DNA of 64,000 bases from SZAS-79 sp963844255 (lineage in GTDB: Bacteria > Pseudomonadota > Gammaproteobacteria > Burkholderiales > SG8-39). Where the stretch lies: NCBI GenBank assembly GCA_963844255.1, contig CAWJNP010000041.1:1-64000 (forward strand), written 5' to 3'. Both the position numbers and the translations under genes were made by a program. This document shows, one piece after another, positions 51,778 through 61,530 of the stretch. The notes beneath the pieces are model-generated. The model saw only the letters and a list, made by a program, of their open reading frames with translations. It searched no databases and had not been told where the DNA came from. The number at the start of each line of letters is the position of its first letter. The first letter of the stretch is position 1.

Positions 51778-51900
51778 CTTCGTCTCCTCGGGCACCGTCG
51801 GGTGCCGGCTGCGGATTCGTCGTGTGCGGCGGTCCGCACCTTACACGGCAGCGCTGCTGCGGACGGTCCGGGGCTTCGCCATGCGTTAGACTTGGGCCCC

Positions 51901-52737
51901 GTGGAACCCACTTCCGACACGCTGGTTGAAATCAGCGACCTGAATTTCGCCTTTGGCGATAACGTCATATTCAAGGGGCTCTCGCTCAAGGTGCCGCGCG
52001 GCAAGCTGGTCGCGATCCTCGGCGCCAGCGGCAGCGGCAAGTCTACGCTGCTCAAGCTGATCGGCGGCCAGATCCGTCCGGGCAGCGGCGAGGTCCGGGT
52101 CGCAGGCGAGGTCGTCCACACGCTGGACACCGATGCCCTGTACGCCATGCGCCGCAAGATGGGCATGATGTTCCAGACCAGCGGCCTGTTCAGCGACCTT
52201 TCCGTCTACGAGAACATCGCATTTCCGCTGCGCGAGCACACCGACCTGCCGGAAGAACTGATCCGCCGCATGGTGCTGATGAAGCTGCACGCCGTGGGCC
52301 TGCGCGGGGCGGCGCAACTGATGCCGGGCGACCTCTCGGGCGGGATGGCGCGGCGGGTGGCGCTTGCGCGCGCGATCGCCACCGAGCCGATGCTGGCGAT
52401 GTACGACGAGCCGTTCGCGGGGCTCGATCCGATCTCGCTCAACGTGATTGCGCAGCTGATCCGCCGGCTCAACGACGCTTTCGGCACGACCTCGATCGTG
52501 GTGACCTACGACGTGAGCGAATCGCTCAAGCTGGTCGATTACATCTATGTCCTGAGCGAAGGCAAGCTTGCGGGGCAGGGGACACCGAAGGAAATGCTGG
52601 CCTCGGAGGATCCCTTCCTCAAGCAGTTCCTGCACGCGCTGCCCGACGGGCCGGTGCGTTTCCACATGCCCTCGGCGCCGATTGCCGAGGACCTGCGCCT
52701 GCAGTCCTCGCAGGCGGGCCGGGCCGGCGACGCGTGA
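51901..52737 (+). CDS. mlaF: MlaF-like ABC ATPase
   Basis: 278 residues from GTG 51901 (no clear Shine-Dalgarno). Walker A GASGSGKST, signature LSGGMARRV, Walker B MYDEPFAGLDPIS, which is the MlaF-type motif of the lipid-transport (Mla/TGD) ATPases. The usual mlaEDCB partners do not follow; instead a 76-residue protein and an MFS gene. It may act with an MlaE elsewhere in the genome. Confidence 0.8.
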   Translation: MEPTSDTLVEISDLNFAFGDNVIFKGLSLKVPRGKLVAILGASGSGKSTLLKLIGGQIRPGSGEVRVAGEVVHTLDTDALYAMRRKMGMMFQTSGLFSDLSVYENIAFPLREHTDLPEELIRRMVLMKLHAVGLRGAAQLMPGDLSGGMARRVALARAIATEPMLAMYDEPFAGLDPISLNVIAQLIRRLNDAFGTTSIVVTYDVSESLKLVDYIYVLSEGKLAGQGTPKEMLASEDPFLKQFLHALPDGPVRFHMPSAPIAEDLRLQSSQAGRAGDA

Positions 52738-52964
52738 AGACCATCTACGACACGCCGCGCCTGTCCGACATCGACTCGGTGAACCCCGATGTTGCCGGCA
52801 AGTCGACCCGGATCGTGTTCAATACGGCCGACGGCACCGGGCACGTGAGCTGCAGTTTCGGCAACGAGGTCCTTCCGCAGCTCTTCCAGGCGCTGCTCGA
52901 GACCCGGCATCCCGGGATACTCGCCGCGCTCGAGGATGCGGCGCCGCCAGACCGGAAACGGTGA
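52734..52964 (+). CDS. Small hypothetical protein following MlaF-like ATPase
   Basis: 76 residues from GTG 52734; its start overlaps the stop of the ATPase (GTGA). No recognised domain. No signal peptide or membrane helix. Composition is acidic/polar (DIDSVNPDVAGKSTRIVFN). Coding support is the tight coupling and the absence of stop codons on this strand. Confidence 0.5.
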   Translation: MKTIYDTPRLSDIDSVNPDVAGKSTRIVFNTADGTGHVSCSFGNEVLPQLFQALLETRHPGILAALEDAAPPDRKR

Positions 52965-54156
52965 ACACCCCGAATTGAAGAATCCTCGCGCGCTGGCGCT
53001 CGCCGCGCTGGGCGTCACCCAGATCGCCTCGTGGGGGCCGCTCTACTACGCGTTCTCGGTGCTCATGAAGCCGATGCAGATGGAGCTCGGCTGGAGCCGC
53101 GACCTGCTGGTCGGCGGCAACGCCGTGGCCCTGCTCGTCTGGGGGATTGCTGCCTATCCCACCGGCCGCCTGATCGACCGCTACGGCGGGCGCAGCGTGA
53201 TGTCGGTCGGCTCGGTGCTGGCCGCAGGGGCATTCGGGCTGATGTCGATCGCGCAGTCGGTCCCCGTGTACTACGCGGCCTGGCTGCTCGCGGGAATCGC
53301 GATGGCACTGACGATGTACGAGGCTGCGTTCACGGTGCTGACGCTGCTTTACCGCGAGCGCAGCCGCTGGGCGATCACCGTGCTGACCCTGGCCGGAGGA
53401 TTTGCCAGCACCGTATTCTGGCCGGTCACGCAGATGCTGGTCGAGGGCTACGGCTGGCGGGGCGCGGTACTGGGACTCGCCGCGATCCAGTTGCTCGTGT
53501 GCCTGCCGCTGCATTGGTTTGCCCTGCCCGGCGCACCCGAGGTGCACCCGGCCGCGTCGTCCACGACAAAAAAGGGCTCAGTGCGCGCGTGGCTCGGTTC
53601 GCCGGTGTTCTGGCTGCTCGTCGTGTCGTTCACTGCAAATTCGTTTGTCACGGCCGCGCTCTCGGTGCACGTGATCGCGCTGCTTGGCGAGCGTGGCCTG
53701 GCGGCCACGGACGCGGTCTGGCTCGCTGCGCTGATCGGTCCGATGCAGTTCAGCGGCCGGCTCATGGAGTTCCTGTTCGGAAAACGCCTGTCTGCCACCG
53801 GCGTGGGCACCGTGACCGTGATGCTGCTGCCGGCTTCGCTGCTGGTGCTGATGGCGGCAGGCGCCGCCGTGCCGGCACTCCTCGTATTCGTGGTGCTCTA
53901 CGGCGCAGGCCTGGGCCTGTACACCATCGTGCGCGCCACGACGCCGGCCGAACTCTTCGGGCGCGACAATTTCGGCGCGCTCAATGGTGCGCTCGCGGCG
54001 CCATCGCTGTTTGCGCGCGCTGCAGGTCCCATCGGCGCTTCGCTGGTGGTGACGTCTTCGGGTGGCTACGCAGCCGCCGTGTGGATGCTCCTCGGCGTCA
54101 CTCTGGCGGGGGCGGGGAGCTACTGGGTGGCGGTGGCGAGGGGCGCGAAGCGCTGA
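52936..54156 (+). CDS. MFS transporter
   Basis: 406 residues from ATG 52936; the TTG at 52975 (LKNPRALALAA) is an alternative that would avoid overlap with the small upstream gene. Twelve hydrophobic helices. The loop motif YPTGRLIDRYGGR between helices 2 and 3 is the MFS signature. Monocarboxylate/OFA-like topology; substrate unknown. Convergent overlap of 59 bases with the zinc-ribbon membrane protein. Confidence 0.9.
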   Translation: MRRRQTGNGEHPELKNPRALALAALGVTQIASWGPLYYAFSVLMKPMQMELGWSRDLLVGGNAVALLVWGIAAYPTGRLIDRYGGRSVMSVGSVLAAGAFGLMSIAQSVPVYYAAWLLAGIAMALTMYEAAFTVLTLLYRERSRWAITVLTLAGGFASTVFWPVTQMLVEGYGWRGAVLGLAAIQLLVCLPLHWFALPGAPEVHPAASSTTKKGSVRAWLGSPVFWLLVVSFTANSFVTAALSVHVIALLGERGLAATDAVWLAALIGPMQFSGRLMEFLFGKRLSATGVGTVTVMLLPASLLVLMAAGAAVPALLVFVVLYGAGLGLYTIVRATTPAELFGRDNFGALNGALAAPSLFARAAGPIGASLVVTSSGGYAAAVWMLLGVTLAGAGSYWVAVARGAKR

Positions 54157-54688
54157 CCTTCCAGACCGATTCCTCGCGTGAGAAGTCGGCCCGCCCGCCC
54201 TGGCGAAACCAGTCGTTCGAGGTGGAGGTGAACAGCAGGATCAGCGCGACGAGTTCCAGAAGGTTGGCGGCCAGGTAGACAATACCGAGTGCAAGCCGGC
54301 CGCCCGATTCGGCGGCGATCTGGGTCAAAGCGTCCGGGACGTTCAGGCACAAAAGGATGTAGACCGCGAGATACGACGATCGCGCCCAGTGACTACCGTG
54401 TGAAATCTTGTAGATCAGCAGTGCGGAGAATCCGGTCAGCAGTATTGAGGAAATCAGAATCGGCACCGAGACGGGGGTTCCGCCGAACATGAGGGACAGC
54501 GCCGCATCGGGCAACAAGCTTATGTACAACAGCAACACGGCGATCTGCGCGGTACGGGGACGCGCGACGTTGCCCGTACCGTCACCGTTGATCGGATGCC
54601 ATCCCGCGTTGACGAACGGCGACCCGCACGCGACACATGACGTGGACGGCGCTGCGAATGTTGCTCGGCAGTTCGGGCAGTAGGGCAA
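54098..54688 (-). CDS. Zinc-ribbon membrane protein, unknown function
   Basis: 196 residues from TTG 54688 (AAAGG 5-6 bases upstream); other starts upstream lack support. N-terminal zinc ribbon (CPNCRATFA, CVACGSPF), then four hydrophobic helices and a Pro/Ser-rich tail. Likely inner membrane with cytoplasmic zinc finger. 3' end overlaps the MFS gene convergently. The start assignment is weak because TTG is rare. Confidence 0.55.
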   Translation of the reverse strand: MPYCPNCRATFAAPSTSCVACGSPFVNAGWHPINGDGTGNVARPRTAQIAVLLLYISLLPDAALSLMFGGTPVSVPILISSILLTGFSALLIYKISHGSHWARSSYLAVYILLCLNVPDALTQIAAESGGRLALGIVYLAANLLELVALILLFTSTSNDWFRQGGRADFSREESVWKVSASRPSPPPPSSSPPPPE

Positions 54689-54860
54689 TCCGGCCTTTGA
54701 CGAGGGAAGGTGAAGGTAACAGGCGGGGGCGAGGAGGGTGACTCCCGGTAGGGTGAATCTGGAATCCGATTTGCACCATAGTCCGAACGGACTACCGTTG
54801 GCGGGTGCGCACCGCGCCCGGCGCGACCTTGCGAAAAGGCTTTGCCGCGAACCGGGCAGG

Positions 54861-55187
54861 CTAGGTGAAGCGCTGCTGCCAGTTGCCCGCGAAATCACGA
54901 TCCACGGTCTGCTGCGATTCGATCTCGAACACCACGTCGGCGCAGGCCTCGTCCGGCCAGGAATGCTTCGCCGGCAGTTCCTTGAGGGCCTGGATGAACT
55001 GAGGGCGGCTCTTCAGTTTTTCGCGCTCCTCGTCGGTCGCAGTCTGCACCACCACGACCAGCAGGCGCGCGTCGATGTCGTACTCGCCGTACGACCACAG
55101 TGTGCACTTGCAGGCGTTGGCAAATGCCAGTTTGCGGGCCGCCTCCTCGATGTTGCCGACTTTTCTTTTCAGCAGGAACTTGAGCAT
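54861..55187 (-). CDS. Small hypothetical protein
   Basis: 108 residues from ATG 55187. N-terminus basic (MLKFLLKRK), middle beta-like (CTLWSYGEYDIDARLLVVVVQ). No signal peptide or domain recognised. Located between the zinc-ribbon gene and the SMP-30 gene on the minus strand, 130 bases after the latter's stop. Coding is plausible on composition only. Confidence 0.5.
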   Translation of the reverse strand: MLKFLLKRKVGNIEEAARKLAFANACKCTLWSYGEYDIDARLLVVVVQTATDEEREKLKSRPQFIQALKELPAKHSWPDEACADVVFEIESQQTVDRDFAGNWQQRFT

Positions 55188-55317
55188 GGACGTATGCCTG
55201 GAAAGACCTGAGCGAATGGTACCGGAGTCTGATGGTATCCGGACACGCCCTCAATCGGGGCTGCGCCGGGGTGCGTCGGTCGCGACAACGGTAACCGGAA
55301 GGCCGGAATGTTCAACC

Positions 55318-56262
55318 TCAAGCCTGCGCGCGGTGCGAGGCCAGGGTCCGTCCGGGTACACGCATCTTCGCGCGCAGGATCGTACCGTTCTGCGAATCGG
55401 TCATGTAGAGCCAGTCGTTGGCCTCGCCGTCCGTGCCGTAGCCGTAGGCGAGGTTGGTGATGAAGCAGCCCGCCGGGCCCTTCACACGCGCAGCAACTTC
55501 GCCCTGTGGATCGACCAGCCAGACCGAGCCGCTGCCCGGATGCGCGATGGCGAGGTTCCCCGCCGAGTCGATGGCGAGTCCGTCGGGGCCCGTGGGCCCG
55601 TACAGCTGGAAGAAGTTGCCGACCTTGGACAAGGTGCCATCGGGCATTACGGGTGCGCGCCAGATGCAGTTGCCGCGCGTCGCGGCCACGAACAGGACCT
55701 TCTCATGCAGGTCGAGCACGAGCCCGTTCGGGCTCGGCACGTTTCCGAGCAGCAGTTCCAGCCTGCCGTCGGCGCGCAGCCGGTACACGCGCCCAGTCGG
55801 GTCGTGCAGGCCCGTCTGTCCCTGGTCGGTGAACAGGATGTCGCCGCCGGAGGTGATGGTCAGGTCGTTCAGACCCTTGAACCCTTCGGTATTCCGATGC
55901 GAGAGGAGTGCGCTGGGTTTGCCGGTCTGCGCGTCGATGTGCACCAGTCCGATGCGGTAGTCAGTCACGAAGATCCGGCCGTCCGGCATGATGCGCAGCC
56001 CGTTGGGCCAGCCGTCGTACTCGGACAGCAGAGACCACTCGCCTTCGGGCGAGATGCGGAAGATGCGGCCGAAGGGAACATCCACCACCAACAGGTTGCC
56101 ATCGCGATCGAATGAAGGACCCTCGAGGAAACTGTCGATCGCCGCGCCGCCCTTGTTGGCGTCGGCCCAGGCCGAGTGCTCGCCGGTGCGGCGGAATTCG
56201 GCCGGCATCGAGCTGAAGGTCTCTGCAATGATCGTCGGCGCGGGCTGGAATTGCATGCTCAT
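55318..56262 (-). CDS. SMP-30/gluconolactonase-like protein
   Basis: 314 residues from ATG 56262, overlapping the stop of the transglutaminase-like gene (ATGA). Six-bladed beta-propeller typical of SMP-30/gluconolactonase/regucalcin (DVPFGRIFRISPEGEW, GLNDLTITSGGDILFTDQG, NGLVLDLHEKVLFVA). Hydrolyses a sugar or hydroxyacid lactone using divalent metal. Last gene of the catabolic operon. Confidence 0.9.
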   Translation of the reverse strand: MSMQFQPAPTIIAETFSSMPAEFRRTGEHSAWADANKGGAAIDSFLEGPSFDRDGNLLVVDVPFGRIFRISPEGEWSLLSEYDGWPNGLRIMPDGRIFVTDYRIGLVHIDAQTGKPSALLSHRNTEGFKGLNDLTITSGGDILFTDQGQTGLHDPTGRVYRLRADGRLELLLGNVPSPNGLVLDLHEKVLFVAATRGNCIWRAPVMPDGTLSKVGNFFQLYGPTGPDGLAIDSAGNLAIAHPGSGSVWLVDPQGEVAARVKGPAGCFITNLAYGYGTDGEANDWLYMTDSQNGTILRAKMRVPGRTLASHRAQA

Positions 56263-56937
56263 CCCTTCTTTGCGGGCTTGGGGGGACGCGGGTACTGGGT
56301 CAGGGTGGCGATGTGGCGCTCGAACGGGTCGCGCCGCCGCAGGAGCTTTTCCTGCGCCTTCGTGACCAGCCGGTAGTGGCGGATCTCGTTCAACTTTTCG
56401 TTCACGTCCCAGGCGCCGTCCTCGCCCGTGACCCATTCCTTCGGGTCGGCACGTCGCAGATCGTAGGGCACCGAGTACTCACGCAACGTCTTGTGGTCGC
56501 GCTTGTTGGAATACTCATGCAGGAACGAGAGCGCGAGCTCGCGCAGGTTGCGGTACACCGGATCGCGCCAGCGCAGGTCGGGCCCGTTGGTCTTCGAGAT
56601 GCATCCCCAGTGGCCCTTGTGGCTGAACAGGGCCACGACGTGGTCGTAGTCGTGCACCGCGCGCAGGTCCATCAGCAGCGGCGGCCTGCCGTGCACCCAG
56701 AGCGCGGCGGCGGCGAGGAAGCCGCCCTCGATGCAGTGCGCGCGGCGGTGGCGCAGCACGTGCCGCACCGAGGCGCAGGAATCGCCGTCAAGTTCGAAGT
56801 TCTGCCCGATGTCGAGCAGGAAGGTCTGGATCTTCTCCAGGCGTCGAGAGCCGGCGCAGCACGGCGAATTCGGCCTTGGTCAGCCCGAGGTGCTCGATGC
56901 GTGCAGTGCGCACATGAGCGAGCGGGTTGCGCGGCAT
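56259..56937 (-). CDS. Transglutaminase-like protein (one frameshift)
   Basis: From ATG 56937. The frame breaks near 56845 (one base extra), after which KIQTFLLDIGQNFELDGDSC continues, giving about 225 residues. Catalytic Cys region HCIEGGFLAAAALW, His/Asp in DYDHVVALF. This transglutaminase-like family is common beside acyl-CoA metabolism genes; role unknown, possibly amide bond cleavage. Between the acyl-CoA dehydrogenase and SMP-30 genes. Confidence 0.7.
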
Positions 56938-56949
56938 GGCGTGGTCCGA

Positions 56950-58101
56950 TCAGCCGGGCCGTTGCGAGAACGAGCGCTCGAACACGCCTTCGGCAATCCG
57001 GTTCTTGAGGATCTCGATCGAGCCGCCGGCGATCATCCAGCCGCGGCAGCGGCGCAGGCAGTACTCGACCAGGTCCTCCTGGCTGTAGCCCATGCCGCCC
57101 ATGACCTGCAGGGACTCGCTTGCGACCTCGAACCCGGCCTGGTTGCAGTAGGCCTTGGCGATCGCGGTCTCCTCGGCCGAAGGGAATCCCGCGGTCGGCG
57201 TTGGCCGCGGCGCGATACAGCAGCAGTTGCCCGGCATCGAGCTTCATCTTCATCTCGGCGAATTTCCATTGCAGTCCCTGGAACTCGCACAGCAGCCTGC
57301 CGAACTGCTTGCGTTGCATCGCCCATTGGCGCGCGGCCTCGAAGGCGTAGCGCCCCAGCGCCAGCGAACGGGCGGTGTTGCCGATGCGCTCGACGTTGAA
57401 GCCGGCGATCTGCTTCTTGAAGCCGCCCGCGCCGAGCACCAGCATCTCGGGCGGCACGTAGACGTTGTCGAAATACAGCTGGGTCCATTCTTCGCCCGAC
57501 ATGAAGGCCGACGGTTCGCCGCGGCGCAGGCCCTCGGATTTTCCGTCGATCAGCACCGAGCCGATGCCGCCGACCCCCGGACCGAAGCGCACGTAGGCGA
57601 TGATCACATCCGAATACCCCGAATGGGTCGACGAACACCTTGCTGCCGTTGATCCGCCAGCCGTCGCCATCCGGCGTGGCCGTGGTCTTGAGGTCGGTGA
57701 CCGCGCTGCCCGCGTCGGGTTCGGTCATGCCCACCGAGATCACCGATTCGCCGGCGAGAATCGGCGCCGAGGTAACGCTCCTTCTGCTGCGGCGTGCCGT
57801 ACTCGGCGAGCACGCGCACCGGCCCGAAGTTGCCGGCCTGCACCACGTCGGCGCTGCGCGGGCAGACCGAGGCGATGGTCTCGATCGCGATCACCGCATC
57901 CATGAGCGTGCCCGCCTGGCCGCCATCGGCTTCGGGCATGGTGATGCCGAGCAGGCCTTGCGCGGCCATGAGCTTTGCGACATCGAAGGGGTGCGCGGGG
58001 TTGTGCGCGCGCGCGACCTTTCCTGCGGCCAGGTGCTTTTGCGCAAACCGGCGCACCGCGTCCTGGAACTCGCGCTGTTCCGGGGTGAATTCGAAGTTCA
58101 T
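56950..58101 (-). CDS. Acyl-CoA dehydrogenase (three frameshifts)
   Basis: From ATG 58101. Frame breaks near 57764, 57629 and 57194; one base removed at each gives 382 residues joining KERYLGAILAGESVISVGM, SKVFVTHSGYSDVI and ANADAGFPSAEETAIAK. FAD/CoA landmarks: MTEPDAGSAV, VMGGMGYSQEDLVEY. The usual catalytic Glu of EGT near the C-terminus reads AGGSIEI here, so the base is elsewhere or the reaction differs. ATGA-coupled to the acyl-CoA synthetase. Confidence 0.85.
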
Positions 58102-60195
58102 GCGTGATCCTGTTTCAAAACGACAAGGCCGTCTACCGCCACGACGCCGTCGGGTTGGACGAACAGCGGATTGATCTCCGCCTCGGCCACCGGTTGGGAT
58201 TCGATCAGTGCAAGCCGCGAGACCGCCACGATGGCGCGGGCCAGCGCGGCGACGTCGCCGCGCGGCAGGTTGCGGTAGCCGTCGATCAGCGCGAAACCCT
58301 TCACGCCGCGGATCATCTCGAGCGCCTGTGCCTCGGTCACCGGCGCGATGGCGAGTGCGGTGTCGCGATAGATCTCGGCCAGGCGCCCGCCCATGCCGAC
58401 CAGCACCAGCGGACCCACCATGGGATCGTGCCGGTAGCCGACGATCGCCTCCACCAGGCCACCGGACATGGCCTGCACCAGCACGCCCTCGATCGCGGCG
58501 CCGGGCGCATGCGCGCGTACCTTCTCGAGCATCGACGCCACGCGCGTCTTGTAGTCGGCCGGATCGGCGATGCCCAGCGCGACGCCGCCGGCCTCGGTCT
58601 TGTGCAGGATGTCGCGCGAAAGCACCTTGGCAGCGACCGGGTAAGTCAGCGCATGCGCGTAGTCGGGCGCGCGCGCGACCGTGCGTGCCACACCGGGCAC
58701 GCCCAGCGATTCGAACAGTGCCAGGGACTCGGCTTCGTCGAGCGCGCCGCGCTTTGGCAGCTGCGCAGGCCAGGGGATCGTTGCCTGCTTCGGTTCGGGC
58801 GCGGGCGCGCGCCACGCAAAGTAGGCGGCCAGCGCATCCGCGCAGGCCTCCGGCGTGCGAAAGCCCGGCACGCCCGCCTCGGCCAGCAGGCGCAGCGAGG
58901 CCTCGGCGTGCGGTGCGAGAAACGAGGTGAGCGGTTTCGGGCCGCGCGGCACGCCGACGATGGGCTTGACCGCGAGTTGCGGATGGAACTGCGCCGATGA
59001 GCCCACCACGGCGAGCGCGGCATCGCAGTCCGGGTGGGCGAGCAGGGCCTCGAGCACGGCGCGGTACTTGTCGCTGGTCGCGGCCAGCGTGAGGTCGATG
59101 ATCGGCGCGCTGCGGATCGTCACGCCCTTTTGCTGCGAGGCCGGCGATCAATGCGGCATCCGGCGTCAACGTCTCGATGCCCAGCGTTCCCAGCCGGTCG
59201 ACCACGCTGGCTGCGCCGCCGCCGGTGGTGGTGACCACGGCCACGCGCGGGGCGCGGTTCAGGGCCGGCGGCCGGCGGCCGGCGACCAGCGGCGCGATCT
59301 CCACGAGCGTCTCGAGCATGTCGACGCGCAGGATGCCGTTGTGGCGGAACCAGGCATCGACCGCCGCATCGCTGCCCGCCAGCGCGCCGGTATGCGATTT
59401 CGCCAGCGCCTCGCCCAGGGCCGAGCGGCCGAGCTTGAAGGCGACCACGGGCTTGCCCGCGGCGTGCGCGCGGCGCGCTGCAGCTGCGAGGCGTTCCGCA
59501 TCCCGGATGGTCTCGAGAAACAGCAGGATGACGTTGGTTTCCGGATCGTCGGCGAGGATCTCGACCAGCTCGCCCACGCCGAGGTCGGATTCGTTGCCCA
59601 CCGACACCAGCTTGGAAAATCCCAGCCCGCGTGCAGCGCCGCGGGAGAGCAGCGTCCCGATGATGGTGCCGCTTTGCGAGACCACGCTGGCCCCGCCGCG
59701 GATCAGGCTGTCGATCTCGAAGGCCGCGTTGACGGTGATGATCGCGCCATTGTTCACGTTCGCCAGGCCGATCGAATTCGGTCCGATCACGCGCACGCCC
59801 AGGCGACGCGCTTTTTCGATCAGGCGCGCCTCCAGTGCCGCGCCCTCGGGACCGGTTTCGGCAAAGCCGTCGCTGTAGATGGTCGCAACCGGCACACCGC
59901 GCGCGGCGCATTGTTCGATCGCTGCTTCGACCTGCGCGGCGGCGACCATGATGAAGGCGTGGTCGATCTCGCCCGGCGCGTCCATCAGGTTGGCGTAGGC
60001 CGGCTCGCCGAGGATTTCAGTGCGCTGTGGATTGATCGGCAGGATGCGGCCGGTGTAGCCGTGTTTGCGCATGAAGCGCTGCGGCCGCGCGGTGTTCTTC
60101 GTGGCGTCACCGGAGGCGCCGAACAGCGCGACCGCGCGCGGCGCGAACAGCGCTTCCCCCAGGCTGACGGGTTTCGCTGCGCTCACCGTGTTCAC
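58098..60195 (-). CDS. ADP-forming acyl-CoA synthetase (acetate-CoA ligase family), one frameshift
   Basis: From ATG 60195. One extra base near 59136; repaired product 698 residues. N-terminal CoA-binding domain (APRAVALFGASGD), succinyl-CoA-synthetase-like domain with the phosphorylated His (SHTGALAGSDAA) and C-terminal ATP-grasp (VAAKVLSRDILHKTEAGG). Makes an acyl-CoA from acid, ATP and CoA. Overlaps both MmgE/PrpD start side and acyl-CoA dehydrogenase (ATGA). Confidence 0.88.
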
Positions 60196-61529
60196 GCCAG
60201 TGCGGCGGAAACGTCGGCGAGCGACTCCAGCGCCCAGAGCTTCTTCACCAGCGCGCGCGCCTTCGCATCACCCAGCACGGGCGCGGCGAGCTCGAGGTAC
60301 TTGTCCTCCAGTTCGCGGTCACTGAGCGGCAGTTCGGGGTCACCCTTGCGATTGGGCTGCACGTATTCCTCGCGCCGCCCGTCGGTCGTTTCGATCGCCA
60401 CGCGCGCCGCGCGCTGCGAGGGAAACGCGGCGTCGAGTTCCGGGTCGATCACGTGTTCGATCTTCTGCATCAGCGCGCGGGTCACCGGGTCGTTGATGCG
60501 CGCCGCTTCGAAGGCCGCAAGGCGCACGCTGCCGTGCACCAGCGCGGTGGAAACCACGTACTTCAGGCTGAAGCGCGCCTCGGCAGCAGTGACCGGGTCT
60601 TCGACGCCGGAGACTTCCTTGGAGGCACGGTAGGAGCCGACCTTGATTTTCGCGATGTCGGCAGGCTTCAGGTTCAGCTTTTTCTGCAGCGCCTGCGCGC
60701 CGTCGATCGCCGCGAAGGTATGCCCGCAGCAGGCGTGGTTCTTGAACGTCATCATCGTCACGTGGTGCTTCTGCCCCAGCGTGGCGAGCGCCTTGTCCCA
60801 GTCGGGTCCGTCGCTCATCGCGCGGCCGAAGCCTGCCTCGCCCTCGATCACGTCGAGCGAACCGGTCACGCCCTCGCGCGCGCCCGCCGCGGCGAGCAGC
60901 CCGGCCTCGGCCGCATGGCCCGCGTGCAGGGGTTTGGACATCGAATCCATGCGGAACGCCTGCTGCAGCGCCGCGGCAAAGGTGGCGCAGGTGGCCAGCG
61001 CATGCGCGAAGCGCTTTGCGTCCAGCGCGTAGATTTCCGCGCCTGCCGCCGCCGCGCCGAAGGTGCCCACGGTGCCGGTGTTGTGCCAGTACTTGTAGTG
61101 GGCGCGGCCCATCGCCGCACCGATGCGGGTGGAAATCTCGTAGCCGACGTACACCGCGCGCAGGAAGGCCTCGCCGCTCGCACCCGCCGACTGCGCGCAG
61201 GCGAGCGCGGCTGCGATGGTCGGTGCACCGGGGTGGTAGATGCCGAACTTGAAGATGTCGTCCACTTCCACGGTGTGCGCTGCGCTGCCGTTGATCAGGG
61301 CCGCGGCGCGCATCGAGGCCGGGCGGCCGAGCGCGAGCTGCGCACTGCCGCGGTCGAGGTCCTCGGCCAGCGCTTTCTCCAGCAGCGTGGCCGGCGCGAC
61401 CACGGCGCCGGGGATCAGCGCCGCGTACCAGTCGATCACCGCGCGCTTGGCGTGGTGCAGCGCCTCGGCAGGGATGGGTTGCGCACGCGTGCCCTCGGCC
61501 CAGGCCGCGAATTTTTCGACGACGTACAT
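60192..61529 (-). CDS. MmgE/PrpD family protein
   Basis: 445 residues. MmgE/PrpD fold (INGSAAHTVEVDDIF, GHAAEAGLLAAAGA, KNHACCGHTFAAIDGA). Family members are 2-methylcitrate dehydratases and relatives (aconitate decarboxylase-like). Its ATGA overlaps the synthetase; the enolase-superfamily gene ends 2 bases before its start. Likely dehydrates or decarboxylates a hydroxy tricarboxylic or related acid. Confidence 0.88.
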   Translation of the reverse strand: MYVVEKFAAWAEGTRAQPIPAEALHHAKRAVIDWYAALIPGAVVAPATLLEKALAEDLDRGSAQLALGRPASMRAAALINGSAAHTVEVDDIFKFGIYHPGAPTIAAALACAQSAGASGEAFLRAVYVGYEISTRIGAAMGRAHYKYWHNTGTVGTFGAAAAGAEIYALDAKRFAHALATCATFAAALQQAFRMDSMSKPLHAGHAAEAGLLAAAGAREGVTGSLDVIEGEAGFGRAMSDGPDWDKALATLGQKHHVTMMTFKNHACCGHTFAAIDGAQALQKKLNLKPADIAKIKVGSYRASKEVSGVEDPVTAAEARFSLKYVVSTALVHGSVRLAAFEAARINDPVTRALMQKIEHVIDPELDAAFPSQRAARVAIETTDGRREEYVQPNRKGDPELPLSDRELEDKYLELAAPVLGDAKARALVKKLWALESLADVSAALA

Positions 61530-61530
61530 C

